Assembly (NCBI RefSeq): GCF_000350225.1
Contig: NW_005179187.1
Location: 1 to 64,000, forward strand
Direction: 5' to 3'
From: Chondrus crispus
Taxonomy: Eukaryota; Rhodophyta; Florideophyceae; Gigartinales; Gigartinaceae
Length of the DNA: 64,000 nt
Made by a program: the position numbers and the translations under genes. Positions 34,085-45,988 of this stretch are shown piece after piece (positions within the stretch are counted from its first letter, which is position 1; each line of letters begins with the position of its first letter). The notes under the pieces were generated by a model. That model searched no databases, had not been told where the DNA came from, and worked only from the letters and a program-made list of their open reading frames with translations.

Positions 34085-36671
34085 GTGGGATATTTACCGA
34101 TAATATCCCCCGCGCCCTCACGCGAAGACGCCGAGACTCGCGTGATTCCGGCGCAGGAAATACGGGACGTCGTGGCTTCCGTATGGCCGACGCCCGAGAA
34201 GAAGCCCCCAGGGCCCCCCGTGCGCTCTAAACTGCGGGAGAACCGCGAACCGCGCAAGGACGCGACTTGTCGTGCGGACGTCAACGAACAACAGACGTCC
34301 CGCGACCAAGGAAGAAGGACGCGTAAACGCAGAAAGAGCCGCCGCCGACGCCCGAGGCGAAACGACCTCGCGAATCGGACCGCGCCGAAGGTTGTCGACG
34401 GCGTCATCTGCTTGATGACGTCGAAGATATATAATGTCTTCGGCTCGATAGCCACAGAGAGAAACGCGTTCAAGTCCCACACTATCGCCATTGATACGTG
34501 CTCGGGATACAATCTGGTGAGGAAGGCCGACCTTCCTCCCGACTGGACGCGTTACGTAATACGCGACGCGCCTCTGCCACGGCTGGCGGGCGCGAATAGC
34601 AACCCGCTCAAGCTTAGCGCGGTTGTCCGGCTGGCCTTCCGGCTCCGGAACACGACGTTCCGGGTTCCGTTCGTTGTCGCGGAGCAGCTCGCGGTTCCCG
34701 TTCTCCTTGGGACCACTTTCATTGACGCGCACGTGCGTCGTATCGATTTCGACGGGCAGGAGCTCGACTTCCGTCAAGGTGGCTCCATTGCCATTGTCGA
34801 CGGGAGGGGGGAGCCGTCTCCTCCGACCAGACTACAGGCCGTCAGACGAGCCGAGCTGACGTACGCGAAGAAGCCCCGCAGGCGATCCGTATTGCCCGCT
34901 GGGTTACCATCCCCGCGATGTCACAAGCTCGCTTACTCGTCACAACCGAGGGGAAGGGGCTCGTCTTCTTGGAACCAAAGCCGTCGCTTCAGAACCGCCT
35001 CTGTGTGAGGTTGACCAACGGCGTAGTCGAGGTCCTACCGCACCAGACCTTCGAGGCAGTCGTCGCGAATTTTCGCGTTGCACAAGGCGAATACCAAAGC
35101 ACACCGTCGTTGGCTACGCGAAACGAAACCCCCCCGCGATCCTAAGGCCGGAGCGCCGGGTCGCGGAGGAGATCGCGCACGCGCTACACCTGATCGACTT
35201 GACCGATCAAGTCGGGGAGGTAGTTGGCCGATCCAACTCCGATGACCAGACCACCGCGGGTGACGGACAGGTTGACACGGACGAACGGACACCTTTATAC
35301 CACCCGACGGCGGGGGGTACTGTACCCCCACAGAATAAGGATCCCGAAAATCCACCGATGGATTGGGAAAAAGAGGTTGACTTGTCATACATCGAGGATG
35401 ACAAGCTCCGTGGCCACGTACTCGAGATGCTCCGTAAGCACTCGAGTCTGTGGAGCGGTGCGGTCGGAACTATCCGAGCGACGGAGCACCGCATTACCCT
35501 CGAACCGGGTACGAAACCGATACGCTCGATGCCCTACCGCAAGGGGCCCGCGATGCGCGAAATGGTCGCGAAAGAGGTCACCAAGATGTTGAACGCAGGG
35601 GTTATCGAACCCGCGAGCACCGAGTGGGCGTCCCCGGTGGTGCTCGTATCGAAGAAAGACGGCTCTCTTCGGTTCTGTGTAGATTATCGACGTCTCAACG
35701 CGAAGACTGCAGCCGATTCGTATCCGCTGCCGCGTATGGACGACTGCATCGACTCGTTAGGAGATGCAGCCGTCTTTACGACGTTGGACTGCAATTCCGG
35801 TTATTGGCAGATCCCGGTCGCTCCGGAGGACCGGGATAAGACCAACTTTACGACGCACATGGGCACGTTTCGCCACCTGCGAATGCCGTTCGGACTAAAA
35901 GGGGCACCGGCCACCTTCCAACGCGCCCTGGATATTATTCTCTCACGCGTTCGCTGGCAAATATCCCTCGTCTATCTCGATGACGTTATAGTGTTCTCGC
36001 GTACGCACGCAGAACATGCGAAGCATCTCAGCACTGTCTTGAGGTTGCTTGGGAGTGCCGGAATCTCCCTCAAGCTCAAGAAGTGTAGCTTCTTTCAGCC
36101 GAAGGTACACTACCTGGGGCACGTCATTTCCCCAGGTAAGTTAAGCGTGGCGGACACAGCGGCCGATGCCTTCAAGACGTTCACGTTCCCGAGGACACTT
36201 ACGCAAGTACGCTCGTTCCTCGTGGCGTGCAACTTATACCGCCGATTCGTTAAGGGGTTCGCGAAGACAGCGCGTCCTCTGACCGACATGACGCGCAAGG
36301 ATGCCGATCCTGACTTCTAGAACCCCACGGAGGCCCAACTGAACGCGTTCGAGAACCTCAAGAGGTGTATGATCGCTCCGCCGATCCTCACGCTACCGCG
36401 GTACGGCCGTCCGTACATGATCGACACGGACGCGAGTGCCTACCAGCTTGGCTGCACGCTGCTCCAGAAACACGACCAGCCAAACGACTGGCGCCCCGTA
36501 GGCTATTGGTCCTACTCGCTGAACGACAGCGAGCGCAACTACAGCGCCACGGAACGCGAGTGCTTCGCCGTAATGTGGGCCGTCCGCACACTACGGCCGT
36601 ACGTAGAAGGAACGAAGTTCACCGTCCGAACGGATCACGACGCCTTGACGTGGCCCATGTCCCTCACAGAC
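34085..36671 (+). pseudogene. pol: Element C pol: protease, RT, partial RNase H
   Basis: Protease carries IDTCSGYNLV (about 34495), with Cys-Ser where the family usually has Gly-Ala/Ser, and VLLGTTFID. A frameshift near 35000 and another near 35120 precede RT, which is open from 35199: WASPVVLV, FCVDYRRLNA, TTLDCNSGYWQIP, YLDD (about 35975), HYLGHVISPG. TAG at 36318 replaces Tyr; RNase H continues in the same frame with IDTDASAYQLG, SATERECFAV and RTDHDAL. Similarity to element D stops abruptly at 36670, where the CACTA-type insertion begins. The rest of RNase H, integrase and chromodomain are not found anywhere else in C. Confidence 0.9.
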
Positions 36672-37370
36672 CCTAAAAGAAATTATTAATTTTATTTGAT
36701 TGTCACCTGAGGCTACAGTGAGATCTACAATTTCGAAATTTTGACGAAATTACCCTTGATTTGGGGTGCGCTGCGTGTGAGTGTCTGGCACTCCATACAA
36801 GCCCAATTCAGGATCACAGCAAGCTCACTTTTGCCCCCCTGGACATGCCGGATAACCCGTTTTATGTGCCCTATCGGGACGTTTTCTGCATTTCGCGATG
36901 TATTCGTAACATCCATTAACACTCACATTGCTGTGTTTCATTGGGCGTAATGATATCCATTCACACTCACATTATTTATTTCAATGTCAGCAGTAGTGCT
37001 TTTTAATTCTACCTGTTACCGCTGTTGTTGCATTGCCATTCGTGCCACTAGCCTGTTTGTTCGAGTCCTGCTCATTTCATCTGCTCTATCGCGCCGCTCT
37101 TCGTCCCCTGCCAGCTCCAGAAATACGGACCGATTCCGTTTTGCATACCCCATGCGACGTAAATATGCACATGGTATTCTAACTATCTCCCTTCACCGAC
37201 AAGCCCTCCCAACTTTCGCTTCACTCCATCAATACTCTCTCCGGCGCCATCCGGCAGCCTATCGCTCCATATATTGTTGTCGAGAAAGTACCCTCGTTTC
37301 CGGCTTCTTTGCGTCGTCGACCGACTCTCAGTGCTGGCTTCCCCTTGTGCCCTTGAAGGTATCTCATGAT

Positions 37371-40300
37371 TCACCATGAAATAAGCCGGCTTATGATTGA
37401 GACATCTTCTAATGTTCTCCTAGAGAATACATCCCGTGTCAAACAGTTCTTGTATACTTGCTTGTAATCACCCGCCTGCAGCCCACACGCCCAATCAATT
37501 ACAGCCACCTCATACTGCTTCTGCCAATGACCCCATCGGTTTGTGTAGTCGCAGGCGATCGAGAAGCAGAGAAGCTTCATTACACGTCCATAATAAAACC
37601 GTGACTCAGAATCATCTGATTCCATTTCGCAAGCTACAAAACAGTTTGCACGATCGCGACTCCTTGCCGAAAACCAGCTCTTCAGATCCAAATACGTCCC
37701 AACAGTTTGCGTTCCAGATCCACAAATGAACTCCATTCTGGAGTAGTACGTTCCAGCCTCAACGTCCTGGAGAACTTCATCGGCCTCATTGCCCGTCATA
37801 CATTCGTCTTTTCTTAGAATGTAGCCCCTCATGATTGAATACAATCTGTCGTCATCCTCATCCCCGCCAACAAAATACCGACGATACCCCTTGCCCTTCA
37901 TAATCGTGCCACCCTTTTCCTCAACATCCAAAAACGTGGCGCTTGTGTCAGCGAATGGGTCTTAAACAAATCTTGAACGATTCAGAGAACAGCGCGCTTT
38001 TGTGAAGCGAAAAACTTGCCAGCTTCCTAGCATTAAGGCGCCCCACTACATCACCAATGTACCTTTCCATCACATACTGGGAGTAATAAACAGGAGGGCC
38101 GCACTCAATCAGACATTCTTTGAGATGAAGAGGGAGGTGAAAAACAAGCTTACATAGGTTGACACGCGCGAAATTGATTCGGTAGTACTCGCGCTCATAG
38201 TGCTTGTAGAATTCCAAGGCCAAAACATCCAACCTGTCCAGATCAGCAGCGGTTAGAACGGTTTGCCAACACAACTCAACAATCTCTACGAACTTAGCCC
38301 AGACACCCAGGTACGGCTCTGGTAGAATCCCATCTAGAACAACCAGGCTGTAGGACACCGTAAACGATTTGAGCTCCGCCGATTTCCAATCCTTATGAAG
38401 ACTGAGCGGTCTAGGCCGACTATCAATTTCACTCGCCACCCCATCTCTAAATGCCCGAAGCTCCAGATCGATTCGTCGAATGGATTGCTTGCTCAAGCGA
38501 TATGGCGCTGAGCCCCCACCGCACCAAACCTTCAAGAGGTCCTTCGAAATATTGTAGAACAAATGCATTATGTCGATTGGGAATGACTTGTATGGCAGTA
38601 TGTTTGGCAGCTCGAACAGCAGGGCCCTTTCAGTTATACCGCTGTTCAACTGGATGCTCGCTCTTTGCTGTCCCGAGCTGCCTTCTATTTCATTTAGTTT
38701 CTGAAGTGTTTGGTCCACGGTTCGCAGAGGAAGATGAGAAGGACTGAATCGTTCCTCCATCCTCCCAGCTTCACGAGCGCATCGCGATGGGTAGTAGTTA
38801 TGTCGATGCAGCACAGACCACATACCCTCGATCAGGCAAAACCGGCAAGAGTGTTTCCCATTGTGTCCCCTCACTCCAGAACACTTCTTCACTGCAGGCA
38901 AATCGCCCGTAAACCAAAGCAAATGTACACGAAATCTACGAGTTATCCCATTATAAAACTCTAAAGGCACCCCCTCATTCCTGTTGAGATCCTCAAGCTC
39001 CCGTATGAGGGGTTTGAGAAAAGATTGAAGGTTCGTCGGTTCATGCGGGCCCGGAACAAACGCAAGTGGCAAGACGTTCTTCACAGCGAAACGCAGGTTG
39101 GGTGGGAGATTACAAATGATCCCAATAATTGGCCACACCTCATACGCCTTCCGTTTAAATGCCTGAAAGCCGTCCGTTGATACAGCAATGAATATGTCGT
39201 TCTTCACGTTCTCCTCGCCCCCGTGGATTCGGCAGAGTCTGCGGTATGCCTCGGTGTCATACAAATCTCAGATCTGCCCTTGCAGTCTAGGGTGAACAGC
39301 TTCGCGATACTTATAAAGCTGCTTGCAGTGCTCAGGCTGGGATGCCATAGCTTCAATTCGAAGAAGCAGTGGAATGTAGGACAACTTCTGTGAACCAGCA
39401 CTACCCATTTCTGGCCTCGGGTTCCCACATTCTGAGCAGCTTGTATCTTCTTCATCCACAAAGCACATATGTCCAGGGCATACTGCGTACTCTTTTTTGC
39501 ACCCATCGAGATAAGATTCATGGCACACAATCGCGGTGACGGTTTTCCATGCCCTGTAAGGTGATTGAATAAGACAAAGGATGTCATCCATGACGTTGAA
39601 CGTAAGCCTATGTTTGAAGAAGAGTTCAATCCACACCTTTTGATCGGCAACCCAGAGAAAAAATGCACTGTGTTCCTCCACCATCACACCACCCAATTCC
39701 CCGCGATCTTGCTCCGTACCATCAACCATTTCTGTCCCCGCTTCGCTTTCCGGGACAGTGTTTGTCTCCGAACTACTGACCTCTTCGCTTGTATCAAAGT
39801 GAAATGTTATTGCGTTCCCTTCCTCATCAACTGACAGCGCATCAATCACATCTTCATGTACTGCGCTTGTAGCGGCGTGAAAACCGACTTGTGGAGGAAG
39901 CCCGAGACTCCAACTGCTTGGGTGATGTCCATTGAAACCTCCCACCGAGTTTGGGTTTTGACTACCCATAGATAGCTCAGCTGCACCTGCAGTGACAACT
40001 CCGCTAGGTCGCTCTTCTACTCGCTCCGAGTTCCCAACATATGGGGAATCATGCAAGGGAGTATGATTCGCGACAAGGAAATCCGAGTCGTCATCAGCGC
40101 TGGGCTGTAATGGGGTTAATTCTGGTTCAGCCTGCGGCTGCTGGTTTTCAGCTTGTAAGGATACTGCTGACATTGAATTTTGGTGCGGAACAGTCACATC
40201 TAAATCACTTGGGTTCACATGAATTCCAATTGCGCCTGCACCTGCCTCACTTGGAGTCGATCCCAACACCGCACGCTTTGTCGAATGTGAACTACTTGAG

Positions 40301-40554
40301 TGACTTGCTGGTGTGACAGGCGCGGCTGGCGTTGCATCGCTCAACGCTTTCTGGATAATTTCCGTGTATTCCTGAAGAACACTTCCGGCGTTCTGTAGTC
40401 TAGGTCCTCGAGGGAGATTCCCTTCCCCACCCCGCTCGACAAGTTTTTTGTTCGCCGCACGTCGGTAGTTTAGCATCGTCTTCTCGCAAACCTCCTTGCC
40501 TCGCGGATAGCATCTACACCCGTATGCGTGTAGACAGATGAATTTGTTCATCAA
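37371..40554 (-). pseudogene. CACTA transposase (tnp2 family)
   Basis: Starts at ATG 40554. About 320 residues of Ser/Pro/Glu-rich sequence precede the conserved region. That region contains VCPGHMCFVDEEDTSCSEC, then AFVPGPHEPTNLQSF, HLLWFTGDLPAVKKCSG, a GHNGKHSCRFC cysteine motif, FPIDIMHLFYNI and PPVYYSQYVMERYIG, all typical of tnp2-type transposases, which cut the element ends. A TGA at 39268-39270 interrupts one continuous frame. A frameshift near 37960 leads into the final 186-codon frame (to TGA 37371). Either could instead mark a short intron, but no good splice pair was seen. The copy is probably dead. Confidence 0.85.
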
Positions 40555-41173
40555 ATCAGCCCAACCACTGTCACTGAACTAATTCAGAACTTCCTCATAT
40601 CCCGAGCGCAAAGAACAAAACTTTTCTCGCACACTGCAGAACAGGGGCCGCCTTTCAGGCCTCTCCAAACATGTTGCATGCATTTGTGTGCAGCATTTCT
40701 GTGCACATTGGCGATACCATGTGATTTTGGCGACAAAGCTGATACTCAGTATCGCAAGGACAATATATTGTCTTCATAGATAGTCTCGCGACCTCCAGAT
40801 CATCTGTTGTGAAAAAATTAGTGGGGCCTCTCATTTTCAGTTCAAGAAATTATTACGCGCGGTCTCTTGGTCTCATTACAATGGAAAACCGCGGGACCTC
40901 ACGTCATGTGGCTCTTCTCTTCTCCAGAAAAGCCCAATGGCCGTAAATGCGAGGTTCTGTCACTGCGAATAGATCACGGTGCTTCTGCCTTACAAACCCG
41001 CAATTGCTGCTTCCAGTCTTTCGATTCGTGCGACTTCCGGATCCGCCATTCATGAAGTTTGAGAGCATCACCGACAGTCTCAGGGATTCGGTTCCCATAA
41101 CAAGCTCGAAACAATCACGGAGATCTAATCAGACATATGCATTTAAGCGGCATTGCGCTCCCCTGCCATTGCT

Positions 41174-42168
41174 ATGTCGGTTGTATCACCACAAGGTCTT
41201 GTCAAGGTCCTGCCGCACAGCACCAGCATCTGGAAGCCAAAGGGCCTTGCTGTTTCAAGTATCAACATGCCAACCGTGCTTAGCCCTCTGGACAGAGCTT
41301 TAGAACGTGTGAAGAAGGATATTTTATCTGCTGTTCTGAAGGAGGTGGAGAGGTTGCGACGAACAATTGAAGACTTAGAACCCCGAACCGCACTCCTGCA
41401 GCTGCCAAGCCCAGCAAGAGACTCCGATTTCAAGCGAGATCCGAATGTTGCCAATTGTCTGCGGAAAGCGATTGAAGAGGCCAATACCTATGTACAGGAT
41501 GGAAACCAGAAGTATATTCAGTTTCCGCTCCACGTGAGTTCTAAGAAGTTGAACAGCGACTCCAAAGATGCTCTCGATATTTTGATGCGCGAGAAGATCG
41601 GGGAAAACTACGGAGACTATGTTTGGGTGCTGCCTGTAGAGATCCAGTACTGTCGTCAAAGTGCGAGGCAGTTGTTCGCAAGGCCGCACGAATGGATGAA
41701 TTTATGGTCTTCCGCCAGACAGAAAACTTATGGGGCATTCGCAACCTTGCTGAACAAAGAATGAAGTCCAAGAAGGCCTCTAGGCGGGCAAACGGTGGTG
41801 GTGGGGGCAGACCCGAAAGGCGGACGAACACGCCTTGTACCAGCGCTGATGTGTCGGGGCCTGCCAATTCCAAACAGGATCCCGACATTATAGAGCCTAA
41901 TATCCCCTCCATCGGTACTGAAAATACGGCAACGCAAAACCTGGGCCGGTCAGAGCTTATTCAGGACAGAGACATCTTGCAAGCTGGGGTCGGAGCCAAA
42001 TTGAAGCGTCGCCGTATAGAAGTGGAAAAGAGGGTACAGCGACAGGATGGTAATGCGACAGCCAGTGTTGTTACCGCCCCACGCACTTTTGGGCGCAGTA
42101 GTGGCAGAGTTCGTGGTCGTGGAAGAGGCCGTGGGCACGGGAAAGCCCGCAGCAATAATGTAGCATGA
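41174..42168 (+). pseudogene. Accessory ORF of the CACTA-type element, RG-rich C terminus
   Basis: Divergent from the transposase. ATG 41174 opens a frame with a coiled-coil-like stretch (LDRALERVKKDILSAVLKEVE), then VANCLRKAIEEANTYVQDG, a folded-looking middle, ending at 41764. An overlapping frame (41623-42168) takes over near 41650 with MDEFMVFRQTENLWGI, a basic linker and a final run of Arg-Gly repeats (GRGRGRGHGKAR), so one gene with a frameshift or an unseen intron is likely. CACTA elements commonly encode a second protein that binds subterminal repeats (TNPA in maize). The position and basic tail suggest that role, but there is no recognisable homology. Confidence 0.5.
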
Positions 42169-43492
42169 GTTATGAAATTAGAGATTCATGTTCATTTTTC
42201 TGCCGCCAATATCCAACCAGCCAGAGCTGAAGGGTAATGACAGAATATATGCAAATGGGATGCCGGGTGTCCGTGTATAAGTATAATAGCATTGAATGGC
42301 TCCGTACCGTATCGATGTTTTTGACGCGCCTCACCCTACCAAATAGGATTCGTGTAAAAAAGAAGCAATGAAATGTTGAAACGATTCGTGAAGTCAGGCA
42401 GCAATAAGTTCGGAGCCAACAGTATGCATAACGCACATGATAGTTGATACGAGTAATGGAATCCAGATCACTTGTGTGATGTAGATGGCTTTCGTGAAAA
42501 GATATGCCAGTTGAACATACCGTGTATATCTCAAGCCCACGTCGTTGCCGTATCCACAAGCAAAATTGGCTAGTGGGAATTGCGCAATAGCCATAGCGCA
42601 CATCGCAATGTAAGTGAGACGGATATGCATACTGATTCTTGAAACGCATACCGTTTTCGGTCTCTTCTAAAGAACTAGTCCAGGAGATTAAATTCACGTC
42701 AAGTAGACCGAAACGCTGAAGAACACTGCCAATATATGGCTAGAAGGACTATCAAATGAATTGCGAGCTGGCGACGTACCAATATTTAGACTGGATGTAC
42801 ACAATGATTGTGATCCGCACGGATCCAAGTGCTGATCAGAATAGCTCAGCACTCCGACAATTTTACTGCACTCGTATTTGTGAATTGTGCAACATGATCG
42901 CCCAGCTGCGGCTGTGACACCGACGGTTTCTTTACCGAGCCTCGCATATCATGTGCGCGATGATAATGGCTGTGAGCGAATGTGATGCCAAAAGCGTGTT
43001 GCGGTTCGGGAATGATTCTTATCATATTCATGGCCTCCGGCGGAGTCATGAAAGCGCTCCGCAATTGGACAATGTGCAATATTTAAAAAGGTCAAAATAA
43101 TTGGTTGTTTTTAAAAATGGCAACAGCCATCAATAGAATCCTGGGGAATCCCTTAAGCCCCCCGTCGCCTACTATCTCGTTGCTCTCTCCTCCTACCCTT
43201 GCGATGTTCTGCGCCGATTAGGACTTCCGTTTTTGTTGGCCGTCCAATCCACCAAGTCACTCCTGCCCTCTTGTTCTATCACCGTTTGAGTTCATGTCTC
43301 AATTCCCCCACTTGCCTTCCGCCCCCGCCCGCTGCCTGCGCTTCGAACCTCGGCCTCTTCAACGCTCTCAGCAGACGTTTCCAAAATCCCCTCTACTTCA
43401 CTATCATCCCTAGCCCCCATACCCACCCCTCCGCTCTCACCTCGCTTCGACAGAGACACAGTCGCATGCCCCCGACCTCTGACTACCCCTGC
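42169..43492. other. Mostly non-coding interior of the CACTA-type element
   Basis: AT-richer, without a supported gene apart from a short hydrophobic frame on the - strand (42630-42394, 78 codons, three hydrophobic stretches) that could be a scrap of another captured membrane-protein gene. 43200-43560 is pyrimidine-rich on the + strand and resembles a promoter- or UTR-like low-complexity tract similar in style to 63530-63800. Confidence 0.4.
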
Positions 43493-45760
43493 TCACCGCT
43501 TCACCCCTCTCCTACCCTTCTCCCCATCTGATCTCTGTCTTCGTCTCCAACTGTAGAATACACCACAAGAGAAACTCCGCGCTTTCGCGTTCGCCCCCCA
43601 TCCTCGTTTTTCCTCCTTGCTCTCTTTCTTTCTTTCTACATTCTTCACACTGACCTCCTCCGCATCACCTCCATCTTCCCTAACACTCATCTCAATGGCA
43701 CTTCCACTGTTCCCTGACCCCTCGTCTTCTTTCTTCGCGTCTTCATTCTTCGCATCCTCGTTTTCTTCCACTTCCGTCACTCCTTGTCCACTTGATTTCT
43801 CCCCATCTCTCATCACCACATCCAAACTATCTTCATGCTTCACGTCCTTACCCAAACCCCGCGTGCTGCCCTTACTCTTCTCCTCGTCTTTCGCTGACCT
43901 TCCCTTGTCCTCCTCAGTCTTCAATTCCTCCTCGTGTGCATGAGTCAGTACCTCCGGAGCCTTCTTGGCCTCGGAAAGCAATAATCGCTCGTTTCCTCCA
44001 AAACTTCGCAGTAAATTTCTAGAATGCGCTTCAGTAGGTTCACTGGGCCCTGTCCATACGTATACGAAACAACTTCCAACATAGCAGAGCTCATCAAGTT
44101 GTCCTTTTCACGTTTTTCTTTAAAATGTCTATCACAGGGACAAACAACTTTTGTCGAACAATATATCGGTCAAGCATGTCCTCTGCCATCCCCACGCACG
44201 CCCGAATAAAACGCGACGCAGATAGTTGAATATATGCTTTCCGGTGTTCCATCAACTTAAGAATCCTTCCGCCCGCATCCCACGCCAGCACAAAGTACTA
44301 CCCGCGATACTTGTGGTTAGTGACGCAAAAAGATAAAATATCGCAGATATGAATTGCATTTCCCCCCGGCTTGCATGCCACACCGCGCTCTTTTCGATCT
44401 TGTTCCGTCTCCACGCATTTGGAGATCGGATTAAGAAGCCGTGAAATAAATTTCCGTCGAACACGTCCAGAAACACCTCCGTATCACATTGCGTTCCCAT
44501 ATTCCCCAGAGCAAGCAGCGGCCGTAGTAAATCAGGCATGGCCGGTGAAACGGCACAATGCTTATTCTGACATATCACGTCCACCATTGCCGGTAGTGGA
44601 GGAAACGTATCGTCGCCTAGTGATTTTGAACGATCGTGTGCAGCACTATTACGTTCTCCACCATTAATCACTAGCTCGCCACCAGTTCCTCCGGCTGTAG
44701 CCGCTTGTATAGATGCCTGCGCCGATTTTCTATCTGTGCCGTCTTCTTTTTCGGGTGCATATGACTCATTTGTCGTTGTCACATTCGTCGTTGTAAGTGG
44801 TGGATGGTCGAACTATGATTTCGTCTCTACCACCCCAGTTTCTAATCCACGAACCGCACCACATCTGGTTGGGGACGCCCTCTGTGCGCTTAAATTTTCA
44901 GATTCATCGCCTACTTCAAGCCAAATTCCTGTCTCCCGGCCGCATTGCTGGTTTCCAGATCTCTCGGTGGCGTGACGGCCGCTTTATCGGCGATGGAATC
45001 CGGTACTTTCTTGTCAGCTTCGGCATCACAACGTTTCTCGCTACCTTTCGCAGTCAACGGCGAATTACCGTGTGGAGTTGTCCCCGCAATCCCGCCATCT
45101 TCGCTGTGACTCAAAATAGAATGTGTTTGTGAGTCTTTTGATGCACATCCGGAGCACTGTGCAGCGGCATCCACATCCGTTTTCTCTCAGGCTTTTCTGG
45201 GACGATAAAATTCTTGGCAATGTGACAGCGAACCTCCGCTTAGTCATGGATGACCGCTGCGGGCATAATGTCGCAACACAGTGACCGAATCGCCACTTCT
45301 TTGTTGAGTGGCAGACTCAAGACGATCTGCAGCACACCCAAATCCATTCGTATGGAATGAAAACGGGGTTTCAGAGGAGAATGTTGACTCTTCGCGACGC
45401 GGCACCGTTCTCGTAAAAATCCGAGCATGCTACACAGTTCTTCGTGATCATCACCATCACTGACTGAGAATCTCGGCCCACCGGGTGGCAGAATCGTTCT
45501 GCGCCCTGCAGTAGCTATTTTCGGTCCGCAAAGACTGACCTTTGAAAGTAGATGGGTCTAGAACCACGGTCGTTCTTGACTCTCTCGTGCTGTCAGTCAA
45601 GCCACTTTTTGACCTACCTGAAATTAAGTACATGAAAATGTCCACATTGTTACACAGGATGACACCAGAAAGGGCGCTGCTGATATCTTCGTCAAAAGTC
45701 CGAGAGAGAATTGCGTCTCTGATGTGAGCGACTCGGTAGTTGTGGTGGGTTTTTGCCATA
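43493..45760 (-). pseudogene. PP4 regulatory subunit 3 (SMEK/Psy2)-like pseudogene
   Basis: Pieces in several frames follow the order of the SMEK armadillo-like domain: HHNYRVAHIRDAILSRTFDED (45750), ELCSMLGFLRERCRVAK and DLGVLQIVLS (about 45430-45290), a low-complexity insert, VICQNKHCAVSPAMPDLLRPL (about 44580), HICDILSFCVTNHKYRG then YFVLAWDAGGRILKLMEHRK (about 44350-44240), RFIRACVGMAEDMLDRYIV, LMSSAMLEVVSY, and an acidic Lys/Glu tail like that of the family (43981-43493). SMEK proteins guide PP4 phosphatase to substrates. The N-terminal PH-like domain is absent. Frameshifts near 45455, 44450, 44100 and 43990 and a TAG in YRG-stop-YFVL make it non-functional. It lies inside the proposed CACTA ends, so it is probably a captured host gene copy. 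Confidence 0.75.
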
Positions 45761-45841
45761 CTAGGGTCTTGGTCCCCACATGTGCTGTTAACATCGGGAG
45801 CGTGGACACACGCATCTCAGCTTTTCTCACTGAAGAGAAGA

Positions 45842-45988
45842 CTAGATGATACCACGTCCCAGTCTGGACACCCGCTCCGTGTAGCGATGCCAGTCCAAGC
45901 GGAAGTAGTGGCGGAACAAGTCGACTGTGGCAAAGATTTGGTCGCAAGAGTAGCACGTGAGAGACTCGCTAACGGCGGCTTCCTCCAT
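45842..45988 (-). pseudogene. C2H2 zinc-finger exon (ANKZF1/REI1-like)
   Basis: ATG 45988 starts 48 residues with the finger CYSCDQIFATVDLFRHYFRLDWH. The C-x2-C-x12-H-x5-H spacing and the DWHRY ending resemble the N-terminal finger of the Vms1/ANKZF1 and REI1/ZNF622 ribosome quality-control and biogenesis proteins. It stops at TAG 45842, and no continuation is seen before the SMEK-like sequence 80 bp on. It is therefore likely the first exon of a second captured gene. The family call rests on one short finger. Confidence 0.5.

Noticed and set aside
43199..43943. Two + strand ORFs rich in Ser, Pro and Phe
   Set aside because: One follows pyrimidine-rich composition; the other is the reverse of the acidic SMEK-like tail on the - strand.
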